Of a DNA stretch of 64,000 nucleotides, positions 11,500 through 25,147 are shown in pieces (the stretch's first letter is position 1; each line of letters opens with the position of its first letter). The DNA lies in assembly GCA_024803745.1 (NCBI GenBank), contig JANJXV010000014.1, positions 3,705,001 through 3,769,000 of the forward strand. The letters run 5' to 3'. The notes under the pieces are model-generated. The model saw only the letters and a list, made by a program, of their open reading frames with translations. It did not search any database and was not told the origin of the DNA. Source of the DNA: Megascapheus bottae (lineage: Eukaryota > Chordata > Mammalia > Rodentia > Geomyidae). The position numbers and the translations under genes are program-made.

Positions 11500-12800
11500 T
11501 CCTGGAAAAAAAGTGGTAAAAGGAGGCACACAGTCTCATGAGAAAAATTTGTAAAAATGGGGCTAATCAATGTGAGCAATCTATAATTGTCTTTACTTAT
11601 ACACAGTGTTCTTCAAGCTGGAGAAATTGACTGTATAAGCCTGAGCAACAATGAAAGCCCATGGCAGGAGCCAAGTCAGGGAGGGGGAGAGAAGGAGTTT
11701 AAGAGACCATTTGCTCTATTTTTATAGTCCTGATTGCCACACTTCATGTGAAGCATAATGGAGTTATTCCTGAGACATAAGTGGTTTCATCAATGTCTTG
11801 TGACCAGTCAATGGCAGAGTTCTGAAATAGAAGTGTTCACCCAAGTCTTGGAACTTGAATCTTTTCAGTCAATAGTCTTTGTCTCCAAGGCTCTGGTAGA
11901 AACTAACGCCCTTAGAATGGCAGTAATAATTACAAGTTGAAAAACACAAGTTTTAAAAGGAATAGCAAACTCATGATACAAAGTAAATGTTTCAGATGGG
12001 TTTTTAAAGAATACTAAAGTACCTCTCTTACCTGAGCTGTTGTTTTGCTTCTGTTTTTATCAAAGGGATGGGATACAAAATATGATAGAGAGCAGTAAGT
12101 AACTGGCATATGTGGTCTCATGATTAACTGAAGGTATATCCTTAATGTAAAATGATTATATTGATATGTTTATTTTGTACACTGCTTTAAAAATAGCATA
12201 GTATTTCCTGTGTGTTTGTCATTTCTTTCAAAAAGCATAGTAGGAAGTTGGAAGTAGGTTTAACTAGTATCCCAAATGGGGCAGGTATTTCTTAATGTAC
12301 TTTCTCTACAATTGTAGGAAACCCTACCTCTTTCTCAATGAATGGCTTATTCATTCTTTAGCAAACATGTATTAAATTGTAGGCACTGAGGACAGATGGT
12401 TACTTACGATGATAATTGCCTTCATGTTGTCGTAATTTTCTGGGAACACGTGAGTGATAAGCAATGTGAGAAGATTAGTAATAGAAGTCTTCCTGTGGGA
12501 AAATAGAAATGAAGATCTAACTTTGCCTGAGAATATTAAGGTGGTTCTCAAGAGGGGAGAGTAAGTCTTGATGGGTGAGAATTTGTAGGGTTGGCAGTCT
12601 AGAAAATATACAAGAGGATGAAATTCACAGCAGCGTGTAACAATCAAATTATTCACTCATCTACTAATAAAATATGTATTTACCCTTCTCTGTTTTTCAG
12701 GAAGTAGAAAAGGAACTATGGAAGTTCAGGGTAGTGTTTCTAGCCTGGCCATGGAACAAGGAAGAACTCTAAACAAATGAAACTCAGAACTACTAGGGTA
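11500..12800. other. Unique sequence, nothing recognised
   Basis: No repeat or gene is supportable. A short part near 12350-12400 could be an ancient LINE tail. Confidence 0.45.
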
Positions 12801-12811
12801 TTTTAATCAGT

Positions 12812-12905
12812 ATAGGTTGCTAAAACAATATATTATATACACTTGGTGGCCTAACCGATAAGCATTCAGTTCTTTCAGTTTCAGAGACAGAAGAGATGTT
12901 AGTGC
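12812..12905 (+). mobile_element. MaLR (MLT1/MST-like) LTR 5' fragment
   Basis: The order 'aggttgctaaaacaat', 'acttggtggcctaac', 'agttctttcagtttcagaga' resembles the start of mammalian MaLR LTRs. It is short and diverged. Confidence 0.5.
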
Positions 12906-13169
12906 TTGGAAATTGTGATTGTGTCTTTTTTAGGTATGTTGTATTGTCTACATATCATTTCTTAGGGCTGGAACATGGGAAAGAATAATCAGAAGAGTAG
13001 TGGAGAAGCAGGTAGCATGAACATCTTACAGGACAAAAGTAGACAGCATGGAACAGGGAAGAAAGCTGAGAGGGTCTCAGTAGATCATGTCTGGTGTTTG
13101 ATTGGAGCTTTAAACAAGTATTCTGAAAAGCAGAAAGGATGGTTCAAAAGAACTGATAGTGGAGGCAAC

Positions 13170-13360
13170 TGGATTAAACCAATTTTATTCCTCAGTACTC
13201 AGGAAATGGAGATAGGATCATGGTTCAAGGCTAGAATGGGCCGAGTTAGAGAGACTGCATTTCCAAAACAAACTGAAAAGGCAAAGGGCTGGAGTTATGA
13301 CTCAAGGGGTACAGTCCTTGCCTAAAATGCATGAGGCCCTGAGTTCTAGGTCCAGTAAAA
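13170..13360 (+). repeat. B1-dID dimeric SINE
   Basis: The left half (about 13187-13277) is a decayed 7SL/B1 monomer with 'cagtactcaggaaatggaga' and 'tcatggttcaaggctaga'. The right half (about 13281-13356) is ID-like with an A-box-like TGACTCAAGGGG at 13298-13309 and a B-box-like GAGTTCTAGGTCC at 13341-13353. This is the old B1-dID arrangement. The right half is the key comparison for the origin of the Geo monomer. A 116-codon frame runs through it by chance. Confidence 0.7.
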
Positions 13361-14190
13361 ATCAGTGATATCAGCTGATATGATGGCAGTAGTTTGGGCA
13401 GGTTTAAGGATGTGAGCATTCTATTTCAGGGATAGATTTCTAGAGTTTGCTAAGAAACTATCAGGATTAAGGGAAGAATTCAGAATGATGCCTACATTTC
13501 ATTTGGAACACTGACTGAATGATGTTATCATCAGCAGAGATGGGGAAAGAAGGAGGCAGAGGTACAGCTTGGATTTGAATCTGGTTTTTACGGTTTGCAA
13601 GGACATGTCTGCTTCTGCCTAGTAGACAAGTTTTCCTGGGTTATGTGGATCATCTTGTTCTCTTTACTAGTGTTGTCCTATTTCAACTGCTCTGTTTCAA
13701 CTTCTTTTCCTCGATCCCTGAAGATGGGTCTTCTCTTCTCTTTGGGCACCATCCCTCAAAGAAGACCTTTTTATCAACAAGATACAAATATCATCATCTT
13801 AATGTAAACACTAACAACTGAAGGTTGATTCTTGTCCTGTGTATTCAATGTTAGTCTATAGTTTGTTCATTAGAGGATGCAATTTTAGTTCCAAAGCAGA
13901 TTTATAGGATGAGATTAGTAATGGCATGTTCCAAGCACTTGCAGACTGAAAAATGCCCCAAGGATGACTTGGTGTTCTTGGAATCTCAGGTGTCACAGAA
14001 TAGTTGATATCTTCATGGGGCTCAAAGAGAATTAAGTTGTTGTAGTAGAAAAATTCAGAATGAGAACTATAATAAGATTTCTAGATGTGGGTGAGAACCA
14101 CAATAAGATTCCCAGATGAAAAGAAGCAAAAATGGATGATATCTATCTGAAGTCCAACATTTTAATAGTTACAGAAAATGTAAGTTCATA
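13360..14190. other. Unique sequence, nothing recognised
   Basis: No repeat family or exon is supportable. A local 18-base tandem echo occurs near 14060-14120, around 'gagaac' and 'taagatt' motifs. Confidence 0.45.
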
Positions 14191-14191
14191 T

Positions 14192-14405
14192 GCCTCCCCT
14201 CCCGTCCCCTCCCTTCTCCCTCCTCCTCTCCCTTCCTCTTCTCTCTTCTTCTCTTTTCTCTTCTTTTCCCTCTTTTTCTTTTCTTTCCTCTCTTCCCCCC
14301 TCCCTCCTCCTCTCTTTCCTTCCTTCCTTCCTTCCTCGCTCCATTTCTTTCTCTCCCTCTCTCCCTGTCCCTTTTTCCCCCCTCTCCCTCTCCCCCCACC
14401 TCTCA
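14192..14405. repeat. Pyrimidine-rich (CCCT/CTTT)n simple sequence
   Basis: About 210 bases are nearly all C and T on the plus strand, with only a few purines. The several overlapping open frames on both strands here are compositional. The strand asymmetry is the mirror image of the purine block near 1.1-1.3 kb. Confidence 0.9.
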
Positions 14406-15740
14406 GCAAGCAACGTGGACAATTTTGTGGAAATCTATCATTAGAATTCCAAACTGTTTTTCTTTTTTTCCTTTAAATTTATACTGGGCAAGGGGAGGAG
14501 AGAGAAAAGAATGTGGTTTGTGAGGGAAGCTAAACCTCAGGAATGAGTTCAAACCAAACACTGTTTCCAACTATTTGATGTCTGGAAGTCTGGAGATGGG
14601 GGTAGGGGAGTGGGCAGAACTTTGGCTGAGGGGCCATTTGTCATTTCCTGGGAGGCACTCTGTACTTAACCCTTAAGGGAAGCATTTTTTTCCATGAGAT
14701 TCTAAGCTTCTACCAGAAGCAAGCCCAACTCTATGAATTTTCTTTGTGTTTTTCATCATCACTGCTTTGTTTTTAGTGGCTTTCCTTGTGAGCAAATCCA
14801 GTAGCAGTGGTGTGTTCGGATGTCACCAATAACAAATGTCTAATGCCTCTGTCTTTTACTCTCTTTTACTACAAGACAGAAACACCAGGAAATACATTTT
14901 ATTCACTGCATTTAGATATGCATTATTTCATCGCTTTAGGTCATACGTATAATTTCACAAGAATATCTTCACCAATACTGACTGCTGTGGATCTTGCTTT
15001 GAATTAGTACTCCAGGAAAGGGTTACAAAATCCTAGCTCTTCTTGATGCATAACAGCTGGTAAGGAGGCTAGAGCCTCCTCCACTCTCAGCGCTGAGCTG
15101 TATGAAGCAACTCTCCAACAATACCATCCCCCACTGCCTCTGCCTCTCACTGATTAGGAAAATTCCTTGCAAAGTTGAAACCTAGCATAAGCAAAGGAAA
15201 CTGCATGGGTTTAACAGTTAGGGGAGGACCAAGCACAAGAGAAAAAAGAGAAAGCTTTAAATTCAGCAATTTGTTTGTCCTCTTTAAAACTCATGGTTAG
15301 AGTGTGTTGTTTTGGAGGGAAAGTAATTCAGGAAGAGTACTTGTGGCCTTTTGGAGAGTCTAACTTTGAATTGGAAGCCCCAAACTCCAAATCACAATCA
15401 AGTCTGAGAATTCTTCATCTTCAATTATGTGAACAGTGCTCCTCAGGGTTTTGCTGTATGCAGCTTACAGTGGATAACAACTTCCATTGTCTCCCTAATC
15501 ACTGCCATACAGAAGTGAGCTGACTTGCTGTAAATAAACAGGGACACTTAGGAAGTGTCCACCAAACAGCACACCCTTGGGTCAGCATAATAACTACTTA
15601 GGTTGTGCAAAAGTCCACATATGATTCATGGCACCCATAACTAAATACATTAAGAAACTATAAATTACATTTTCTCCAAGTCAGAGCAAGTGCTTTAAAT
15701 AGCAGTCAGGAAGAAGAAGGTGAAATAATTCAGGTCTCAA
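14406..15740. other. Unique sequence with small palindromes
   Basis: No known repeat. It contains a 7-bp stem hairpin at 15063-15080, a perfect 12-base palindrome CTCAGCGCTGAG at 15086-15097, and an 8-bp stem with a 3-base loop at 15542-15560. No gene is evident. Confidence 0.5.
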
Positions 15741-15743
15741 AAA

Positions 15744-15815
15744 GTGGAAGAGAGACACACAGAGACAGAGAGACAGAGAAGCAGAGGCAGAGAGGAGGAG
15801 ACAGAGAGAGATCAC
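15744..15815. repeat. (GA)n-rich imperfect simple sequence
   Basis: This is a degenerate GAGACA/GAGAGG purine-rich run, followed at once by the candidate splice acceptor at 15824-15862. Confidence 0.7.
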
Positions 15816-15823
15816 AAGAGTTT

Positions 15824-15862
15824 TACTGACTATGAACTCTCTCTGCCCCCTCCTCCCCTTAG
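15824..15862 (+). other. Candidate 3' splice site (branch point, pyrimidine tract, AG)
   Basis: A TACTGAC branch-point match (A at 15829) is followed by a C/T tract of about 20 bases and then TTAG ending at 15862. The branch A to AG distance is 33 bases, which is typical. The sequence after it is locally richer in G and C. I could not find a convincing partner donor, so this may be chance or a non-coding exon. Confidence 0.25.
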
Positions 15863-16371
15863 GTGCCTCTACAGAGCCACGCTGGCTTCTCTGGAAGGGA
15901 GGGCTGCAGAGCCTCAGTTAGGCTGGGCTCCAGCTGGTTAGCTATGTGGCACTGCTGTGATTGTTGAACCAAATTCTTTCCTCATGACGTATCTCTCTCT
16001 CACTTTAATAGAAAGTACAGCTCTTGAGATTCTTAAGAACTTGAAGGAAGTCAAACATAAGAAGCTTGTTTCCTCCTCACTTCACAATGTATGCTGCTGG
16101 ATCTATAGTTTGAAGCTGTTGTACATAAAACAAATTCTAAGAACACAAAGAAAGAAGCAGAAACTTGATGAGTTCTGTAGGATGAGTATTCAGAATGATC
16201 CCACAGTTAGTCATGGAGAAGTTCTCTGGTATTGATTGTCCGTCTGCAATGGACTGAGGTTGTGGAGTACTTGGCTTTAAACTGATCATGTGACCTTTAG
16301 TATATCATTGCTCCTATCTGTTATGTTGAGGATAGTTTTTTGGATCCAAATAACCTATCCATTTAATAAAG

Positions 16372-16563
16372 TTTTTTTTTTTCTAGTCCTGGGGTTTGAA
16401 CTCAGGGTGAAGACACTATCCTTGAGCTTTCTCAAGGCTAGCATTCTACCATTTGAGCCATAGCCCCACCTCTGGCTTTTTCTGTGTATGTGGCACTGAG
16501 GAATTGAACCCAGGACTTTGTGCATGGTAGGTAAGCACTCTAACTGAGCCAGATTCCCAGCCC
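16372..16563 (-). repeat. IDL-Geo dimeric SINE
   Basis: Poly(T), then Geo reverse complement ('gagctttctcaaggctagca', 'gagccatagccccacctctg') and ID-like reverse complement ('aattgaacccaggactttg', 'gtaagcactctaactgagcc'). It is nearly full length, moderately diverged. Confidence 0.9.
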
Positions 16564-16860
16564 ATGAGATCCCCTTTGAACACCTTTTCTTAAATAAGGG
16601 GAAATACTTTCTCTGTCTACATAGAATGGTGAACAGAATCATCATATGTGAATGCAAATAGTTTTGAAAATCAAATCACAAATTATAAATTGGAAATAAA
16701 TTTGAGGACACTGATCTTGTTCTTACTTTTAGGTTCTGAGTATTCTAATTTTTGTTTAAATATAAACTCCCCCCCCCAAAAAAAGCCCCACCAAACTTTG
16801 AATGATCAATTATCATTGAGTCGGTAATCCTATTTCCAGGTACTGGCACAACAATCTCCC

Positions 16861-17085
16861 TTGATTTTCTTTCCATCACTGGGATTTGAATTCAGTGCCT
16901 TGTGCTTGCTCGCTAGGCAAGAGCTCTGCTACTTGAACCACATGTTCATCTTTTTTTTTAATGATACTTTTCAGATAAGGTCATGCATTTTTTCCAGGCT
17001 AGCCTTGGACCATAATTCTCCTGACTATACGTCTTACACGATTGGGATAACAGATGTGTATCAATATGCCCAGATTATTAGTTTA
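16861..17085 (-). repeat. B1-dID-type dimeric SINE
   Basis: ID-like reverse complement at about 16878-16945 ('tgggatttgaattcagtgcc', 'gctaggcaagagctctgc'), then poly(T) and a B1 reverse complement at about 16965-17060 ('caggctagccttggaccat', 'gattgggataacagatgtgt'). It is as decayed as the copy at 13.2 kb. Confidence 0.6.
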
Positions 17086-17185
17086 CTGTTGAAATAGGAG
17101 GAGAGAGGTCTTGCTAATTTTTTTGCACCAAACCACTATCCTTCTGATCTCTATTTCCCAAGTAGCCGTGATTACGCGTGAATGG

Positions 17186-17260
17186 CCTCAATTTCAATGT
17201 GTGTCTTAACAAGCCCTCAAAGTGATTCTGATTCCCACACAAGTTTAAGAACCCCTGATA
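17186..17260 (+). mobile_element. MER5-type DNA transposon, 3' half
   Basis: The order 'tgtgtcttaacaagccctca', 'gtgattctgattcccacaca', 'gtttaagaacccctga' matches the 3' half of MER5A/B. Confidence 0.65.
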
Positions 17261-17261
17261 G

Positions 17262-18115
17262 AGTCAAAATTTGTTGATTGCTAGGTTCTATTTCCTACTG
17301 TAACACAGAATAATTGTCTTTCTCTATTTCCTTCTAACTCTTCCATTGCATTGTTAATAATTATCTTCCTAAAGCTGTATTTTAACTCAGTGGTAATTCT
17401 AGCAGAAAGGGGGGCTTACTATGATGTCCAACCATAAGAGCACTATTGTGGAAAAGAGGAAAGTAGGGAGAAAACTCCAATGTTGGCAAGTGAGTGATTT
17501 CCTTGTGAATTACTTACTTGGGTCCCAAAAGACCTAGGATCAACAGACTCCCCATTCCTTCCATAACTGTTTATGGCTCATGCATTCTGTCGAGGGGATC
17601 GGGTGTGCTTCTGAGAACTACAAGCCTTTGCCCTTTTAAGTGTAACTTTCAAGTCCTCTTTCTCCCTGAGACAGTGGTGTCACTGGGCGCTGTCAGAAGT
17701 TTCAACTTCTTGCCACTGATTCTGATATAGAGATTTCTTATTTTTTTTAATACAGAGGTTGCTTGACTTTATAGTATTGCTCTTAGGTTGTTGTTGGTTG
17801 GACTCTTGTAATAATTGGCATAGCAGAAACAAACAATGAGCTAGTGTATCATCACTGCTAAAACAACATCCATTTTCTGCAAATTATTAGAGTGAAATCA
17901 TCCTATGTTCCTTGTTAGGGTTAGATAGCTTTTGAAGCTTTTAAAACACAAACATAGAAGAAAGAGTTGCCGATCCATTTCTTCCCTTGGGGAAAAATGA
18001 GCAGAATAAAAACCCATTAATTAATTGTGAATTCATGATTATATAAATATACTGAATAATGTAAGTGAGCTCATAAGGGGAAAGATTAATGAGAGGGAAC
18101 ATTTTTCCAAGCATA
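17262..18115. other. Unique sequence, nothing recognised
   Basis: No repeat or gene is supportable. Confidence 0.5.
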
Positions 18116-18119
18116 TAAG

Positions 18120-18240
18120 AAACAAGCAGGTGAAAGAGTAAACTGTTCTATTCCTACCATGTAGCATACTACCTGGAAAATAGTATGTGCTCAACAAATT
18201 TATGTTAAAAGAAAGAAGAATAAATGAATAAAAAGTATAT
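18120..18240 (+). repeat. Ancient L2/MIR-type 3' end
   Basis: Contains 'catactacctgga' and 'tatgtgctcaacaaatttat', followed by 'aataaatgaata'. This pattern ends many mammalian L2 and MIR copies. I cannot separate the two by eye. Confidence 0.5.
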
Positions 18241-20077
<1,837 letters not shown>

Positions 20078-20079
20078 CC

Positions 20080-21620
20080 CTATGTTTTTCAATCAAAAAC
20101 TGTACCTCAATATGGATTGTAGTTCAGAACTTAAAGACAAAACAAAACAAAGCAAAACAAAAAACCCAATCAGGTTTCTAAGCATTCAAACTACTTTATA
20201 ATGCCCCTTTAAAATATCATTTACAGAATATTAACTTAAAAACTTCTACTCAGTTGTCACTACTACTAATTAAGTTTTTTTAAAAAAAGGAGAGGGGGAA
20301 TCAAAATAGAAATATGGCTTCGGTAAGAGAGAAAATAGGCCCTTTAACCACATGCCTCCGTGGCACTTATAAACTTGCGTTCTTTTTTTTACTGCTGGCC
20401 AGAAATGAATAGGGTAAGGGAAATGAAAGCAGAAACAGATGTGGGCAGTCTCGGTGACCTGCCAAGGGGGTGATAATGTACTGCACAGATGTAGGCATGA
20501 ATACAGCAAATGAAGTCTTCTTAAAGCCGTAGCCGTCTCCGTTCACTGGACACTAAACAACGAGCAAAGTGAAAGACTTTCAGAGGTGACATTTTAAAGC
20601 TGAGCTCTAAGGCTTTGTACACAGAATTCCATTTTTGCTCTGAATTGTCCTCAGCTTCTTTTGCTAAGCATTCTGGGACCCATGTCTTAAGTGATTACAA
20701 ATGTTTCTGTGGTAAAGTTTTCCATGGGAGTCATTGGCTGGATTCAGCAGTGCTAGCTAATTCTCTTACAGCAAAACTTTGGAATAAAGGAGAGAATAAC
20801 AACAAAAGGCTTCTGTAGAGCATTGTTGCAAGGAGTTGTCAATAAAGTTATTTCCTTTGTTTGTCAAAGTGCAGAATGCTCAAAAGGAATAGGTACAATC
20901 ATCGAAAGTACTTGGACTTTTCATTCCTTCTCAGGCAGACTACTTCCAGTGGTTTGGGAGTGTTTTCCAGAAAAAACAGAGTAGGCAGCCAAGCCAAGCA
21001 ATCTGCTTAAAGTGGGTAAAAGCAGAGCTGGAGACCATTATGAGTTTGAAGCAAGAGACATAATTTTTCCTTCTTTCCTTCAGTGGTGGACTTATGTATT
21101 GAATTTTAATAGGGAATGAAAATCTGAATAGATTGCTGAGGAAGAACTGAGCCCCCAACAGTTAATAAGTTCCATCATCTGTTGTGTATCTTCATTAAGA
21201 ATTGAAATTCTTCAAAATAAGCTTTCCCATCAGGATTAAAAGACAGAAAATCTATTATCACTATTTCTGGATATTCCTTCTTATATTTCCCAGGGGTCAA
21301 AAGTCTTCATTAAAACCTATAACCCTCTTCAAATTGGACTTTTCTGAAAAAAAGGACCTTATTATGTAAGGCATATTTAGCAGAGAGACCACAGGGTTTT
21401 CTTTTACAAAGTAAAATTGCAAACATAGCAGGTAGTCAATTAGCACAATCACCTAAAATATTCATCTTTTTATTTTTAGAGATTTTTTAAACTTCTAAGC
21501 AATGATAAAAATGAAGCTACTCCTGAGAGAAATGGCTCTCCTCCAGATAATATCAGAGACGATTATTTTATATAACTTAAGAACTACAACTTCATGGGTA
21601 TGGAGACATAAAAACAAAAA
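20080..21620. other. Unique sequence, nothing recognised
   Basis: This 1.5 kb holds a short (AAAAC)n near 20140-20165 and no repeat family or exon I can support. Confidence 0.5.
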
Positions 21621-21623
21621 GAC

Positions 21624-21883
21624 AGCCGGTGACAGTGGCTCATGCCTGTAATCTTAGCTACTCAGGAGGCTGAAATCTGAGGATCATGCTTCAAAGCCAG
21701 CCTGGGCTGAAAAGTCTAGGTGAGGCTCTTATCTCCAATTAACCATGGGGTAACTGGAAGTGGCACTGTGGCTCTAAGTGGTAGACTGGTGGCCTTAAAC
21801 AAAACAACCCAGGTCCCGAGTTCAAGCCCCATGATTAACAAAACAAAAACCAACCAACCAACAAAAAACCCCACTAAACTTTA
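21624..21883 (+). repeat. 7SL-Geo dimeric SINE with (AACC)n tail
   Basis: The left 7SL monomer ('tggctcatgcctgtaatctt', 'gctactcaggaggctga', 'caaagccagcctgggc') runs to the linker 'cttatctccaattaacca'. The Geo monomer follows ('gtggctctaagtggtagac', 'gagttcaagccccatga'). The tail is A- and C-rich. Middle part of Geo is shortened. Confidence 0.88.
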
Positions 21884-21889
21884 TCATCA

Positions 21890-24110
21890 GAGAGAAAACC
21901 ACAAAGCACAATATCTGATGACAGCAGCTCATTCACATTGGCATCAGTGGAGTTCACCCACTACCCTGACTGCCATGTTCCTCCTGTGGGCCGAAAAGGA
22001 TGGGCTGGATCACATTTATTTGCCATTGGATCTTCTTGCGTCACCTGGTTTCTGAGTTGTGGTGTGTGAAATTGCTCTGCTATCTTGAGATTTCCCTTCA
22101 GATGCCCTTTTTCCCACATGCCTTCTGTCAAACCGCACGTCTCTCTGATCTCTCACCCTTTAGATCTGACTGCTGAGGCTTTTTACATGGGCTTATCACA
22201 GAGGCAAGAACCATCACATCTGTTCCTGTGGCATCTATAGCTTTGAGATATATGGAAGGTTGGGGAGAAGGTATGTTTCCCAAGTAAGTGCTACCTCTTT
22301 TGCTCAGGTATGTGTTAGAACCTATTGGGGCCCGTAAGTCTGCCTGTGAGAATCGACAATGGTAAGGGACCATTGGGATCTTAGGATTGGCAATCATGGC
22401 CCAATGCACAGCTGTGAGTGCTGAAAATCTCTGTCTGGTATCATTTGTGTGGTTGTGGAATGTGTTTGAATTTAAGACTGAGAGGTAGAAGAGTTGGAAA
22501 GATGAAAAGGTGAATGGATAGCAATTTGAAAGGGGGGAAGCTTCCTGAAGTGATCATATTTTTAACTTCTTCGCCTACTCTTCAGTTTTAATCCTCATCT
22601 GAATGCAATGTTCAGATGTTCTCACATCACTTTCACATTCACGGATCAAGATCCTTACATGTTCCACTGAGTGCTCAGCTTTCCTTTCTTGGTGGATTGA
22701 GTGTAGCTTCTCCTCTCTTACCTTCACAAGAGCAGACTCTATATGATGCTATGTGGTCAGATCAGATCAGCATCCTGGATTATAAACACCATCGCAACAG
22801 CACACCTCTTCAGTGACGGCAACAGTGCATTTTACAAATGGGTCCGAGTAAGCCCACTATAAAGATTATATGGTATACCTGGGCTAAAATGATTTGAAGA
22901 CTTGTGTTCCAGGAAGCCACTGTTTGTCCCTCTTCAACTTCAGCTTAAGGGCTATATCAACAGTAGGCATTTGAGTGGTGCAAGATTGTATTTCCAGTAC
23001 ATTTTCCATAGATGATTCTCATTAGGAGCTATGAAGGGATTGGGATTTTATCCTAGTTGCAAATTAACAAGCCTGTTATAGATCCATTGATGTTGATTGA
23101 TGACATAGGGGCAAAAGCCAAAAAATGATTAAATTATTACTTACAACAATAATCAAAATAGAGACATGGGTTTTTTTTTGCCATTTCTCCATGCCCCATA
23201 AATTGATGCAAAAGAAGAGCCATAATATTTTCTTAGGCAATGAATTACATTTTAGAAGAAGAATCCTGAGCTAGGGAACCTTTATGTTTTAGAGTGGGTA
23301 GTATTTCTGTTTGTTTGCATGGAGGATTTATCTTTATTTACTAGATGATAAGCATCCCTGGCATTATTTCATTGGGAATTACAATATTTCTTCCTAATCT
23401 TTACATTATACAAATGAACCTCAAAAATATAGCACAAAATAAAAAAAGCTATTCATGTTTCTCTTATGAAATATAAGACCCACAAAAATTCTCACCTACT
23501 AATTTTGTACCAGTTAGACTGAGCTGATAATGACTAGCTTTATGGTAAGGACTGTTGAATTAGCACTTTAATTCCATGCTGGGCTATATTGTCTTTCTGT
23601 AGGTTTTTTTTTTTCTATTTTGGAGATTAAGGAGAAGCAGAAAAGGGAGAGAAGAGTCATTCTTATATGAGTATACTGAAGGACTCATAACTGTCAGTGC
23701 TCAGTAAATGCAAAGTAGTGGGAGTCTTCACTAAGTAGCAACCTCTCTTTTCAAGCTGTTCCTGAGATTCCATCTTAATGGACTGTTAGTAAGTAGAATG
23801 CTTTGAGTGTTATCTTTTCAATATTGAAATGCAACCAGTTCTCACAAACTCTTTATCAAATTTTTATGTTATCTCACTCTGAAAACTAGAGTCGTAACCT
23901 TGCCATTACAGGTAAATTTCAGACTTCAGAAATGGGTCCTGTAATTGTCATAATTGTCACTGGAAAAACTTTTGTACACTGGAAAGCAATTATTGTTTTG
24001 GCAGTTTACAAGCTTATAAAAATTAGGCTTTTTACCAATTAAAAATGATATAATGAGTTTGAAAACTTGACAGAAGGGAAGCTGGTTTCATTTTTTAATT
24101 AGCATCAAAT
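21890..24110. other. Unique sequence, nothing recognised
   Basis: No repeat or gene is supportable over 2.2 kb. Short frames at 22128-22409 and 22616-22816 show no known domain. Confidence 0.5.
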
Positions 24111-24119
24111 AATTGTGCA

Positions 24120-24245
24120 GGGGTTTTTGTTTTTACCATGTCCATTTATGTGTAGTACACAATGCATTTTGATTATAGTCGTCTCCCCTGTCACATCCCT
24201 ATCCCTTCTGAAACCAGTCCCGGCAACTTTCCTTGTTCCATATTC
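24120..24245 (-). mobile_element. Possible old L1 3' UTR fragment
   Basis: 'catttatgtgtagtacacaa', 'tgcattttgattatagtc' and a following C-rich stretch resemble the reverse complement of rodent L1 3' UTR tails. A similar pattern recurs near 40.3 and 50.1 kb. Family is uncertain. Confidence 0.35.
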
Positions 24246-25085
24246 ACTCACATAATAAAATATTTTGACTGTATTCTCAGGTAGGAAGTTAGTAAAAATA
24301 GAGCCAGTAAGAGGGGTAAAGGAAGAATAATTAAAACAGTGTCCCTAAATCAAGGGGCTCCCAGGTCAGCCTTGTTTCTGAATAACACAACATTTTCTCT
24401 GTATTTTCTCAGTATTTCTGGTATTGTGCACAATTAAAGGGAGATGAAAGTCTTACATGTTCTAGGGAATGTAAATATCAGCACAAGAATTATCTCCCTC
24501 TTCTTCATTACATTTTCCTCTCTCCAAGGTGGAACTTATAGCAGGGTTAGAATTCTAACCATGCGAAGCTGCTTGATAAACACTTGAGAGCACAGTTTGG
24601 CAGATAAAAAGAATGGCAGGGGAAAGATGAATGCATTGCAGGATTCACAATTATTTCTCTCTCTCTCTGGAAAAGGACATCCTCAACCTTTGCTTTCATG
24701 AGCTTTCAGCCTGTCATTATTCTTCTGGATCTCTTCTGTGTTGTAAATTTAAAATGTGAGGTATTCCAATCCTCCCCATTGATTATATGCTGAAGTAGTA
24801 AAAAGACTCAGGATTTATTTTCCCTGTTTAACTTGACAGGTTTAGCAAAGAGCAAGCAAACAAACAAGTAAATTAAAAAGAATAACAATACCAAAACACA
24901 TGTTTGAATTTGGGTTCAAATAAGTGGAAATCATTGTTGCCATAATTTTGCTTAAGAAGCAAATCTACAAAGCCAATTTTATTTTATTTGTCTAAGTGTG
25001 ATTACTAGAAAATTTAAAACTACCTAGCATTCACATCACATTCCTATTGGATAGGAATAAGAAGTATTATTAGTCTGACTTCTGT
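24246..25085. other. Unique sequence, nothing recognised
   Basis: No repeat or gene is supportable. Confidence 0.5.
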
Positions 25086-25133
25086 GAAGTACAAACTTCA
25101 CGAGGACAGGAAAATTGCTTTGGTTGTATTACT
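25086..25133 (+). repeat. Possible L2 3' tail
   Basis: 'acttcacgaggacaggaaaa' followed by 'ctttggttgtattac' resembles the terminal part of L2. A SINE landed directly after it. Confidence 0.4.
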
Positions 25134-25147
25134 AAAAACGTAGATGA

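Noticed and set aside
12975..13325. 116-codon plus-strand open frame
   Set aside because: Its second half is the B1-dID SINE and the first half has no known domain.
14132..14476. Cluster of frames on both strands
   Set aside because: A pyrimidine-rich simple sequence explains all of them.
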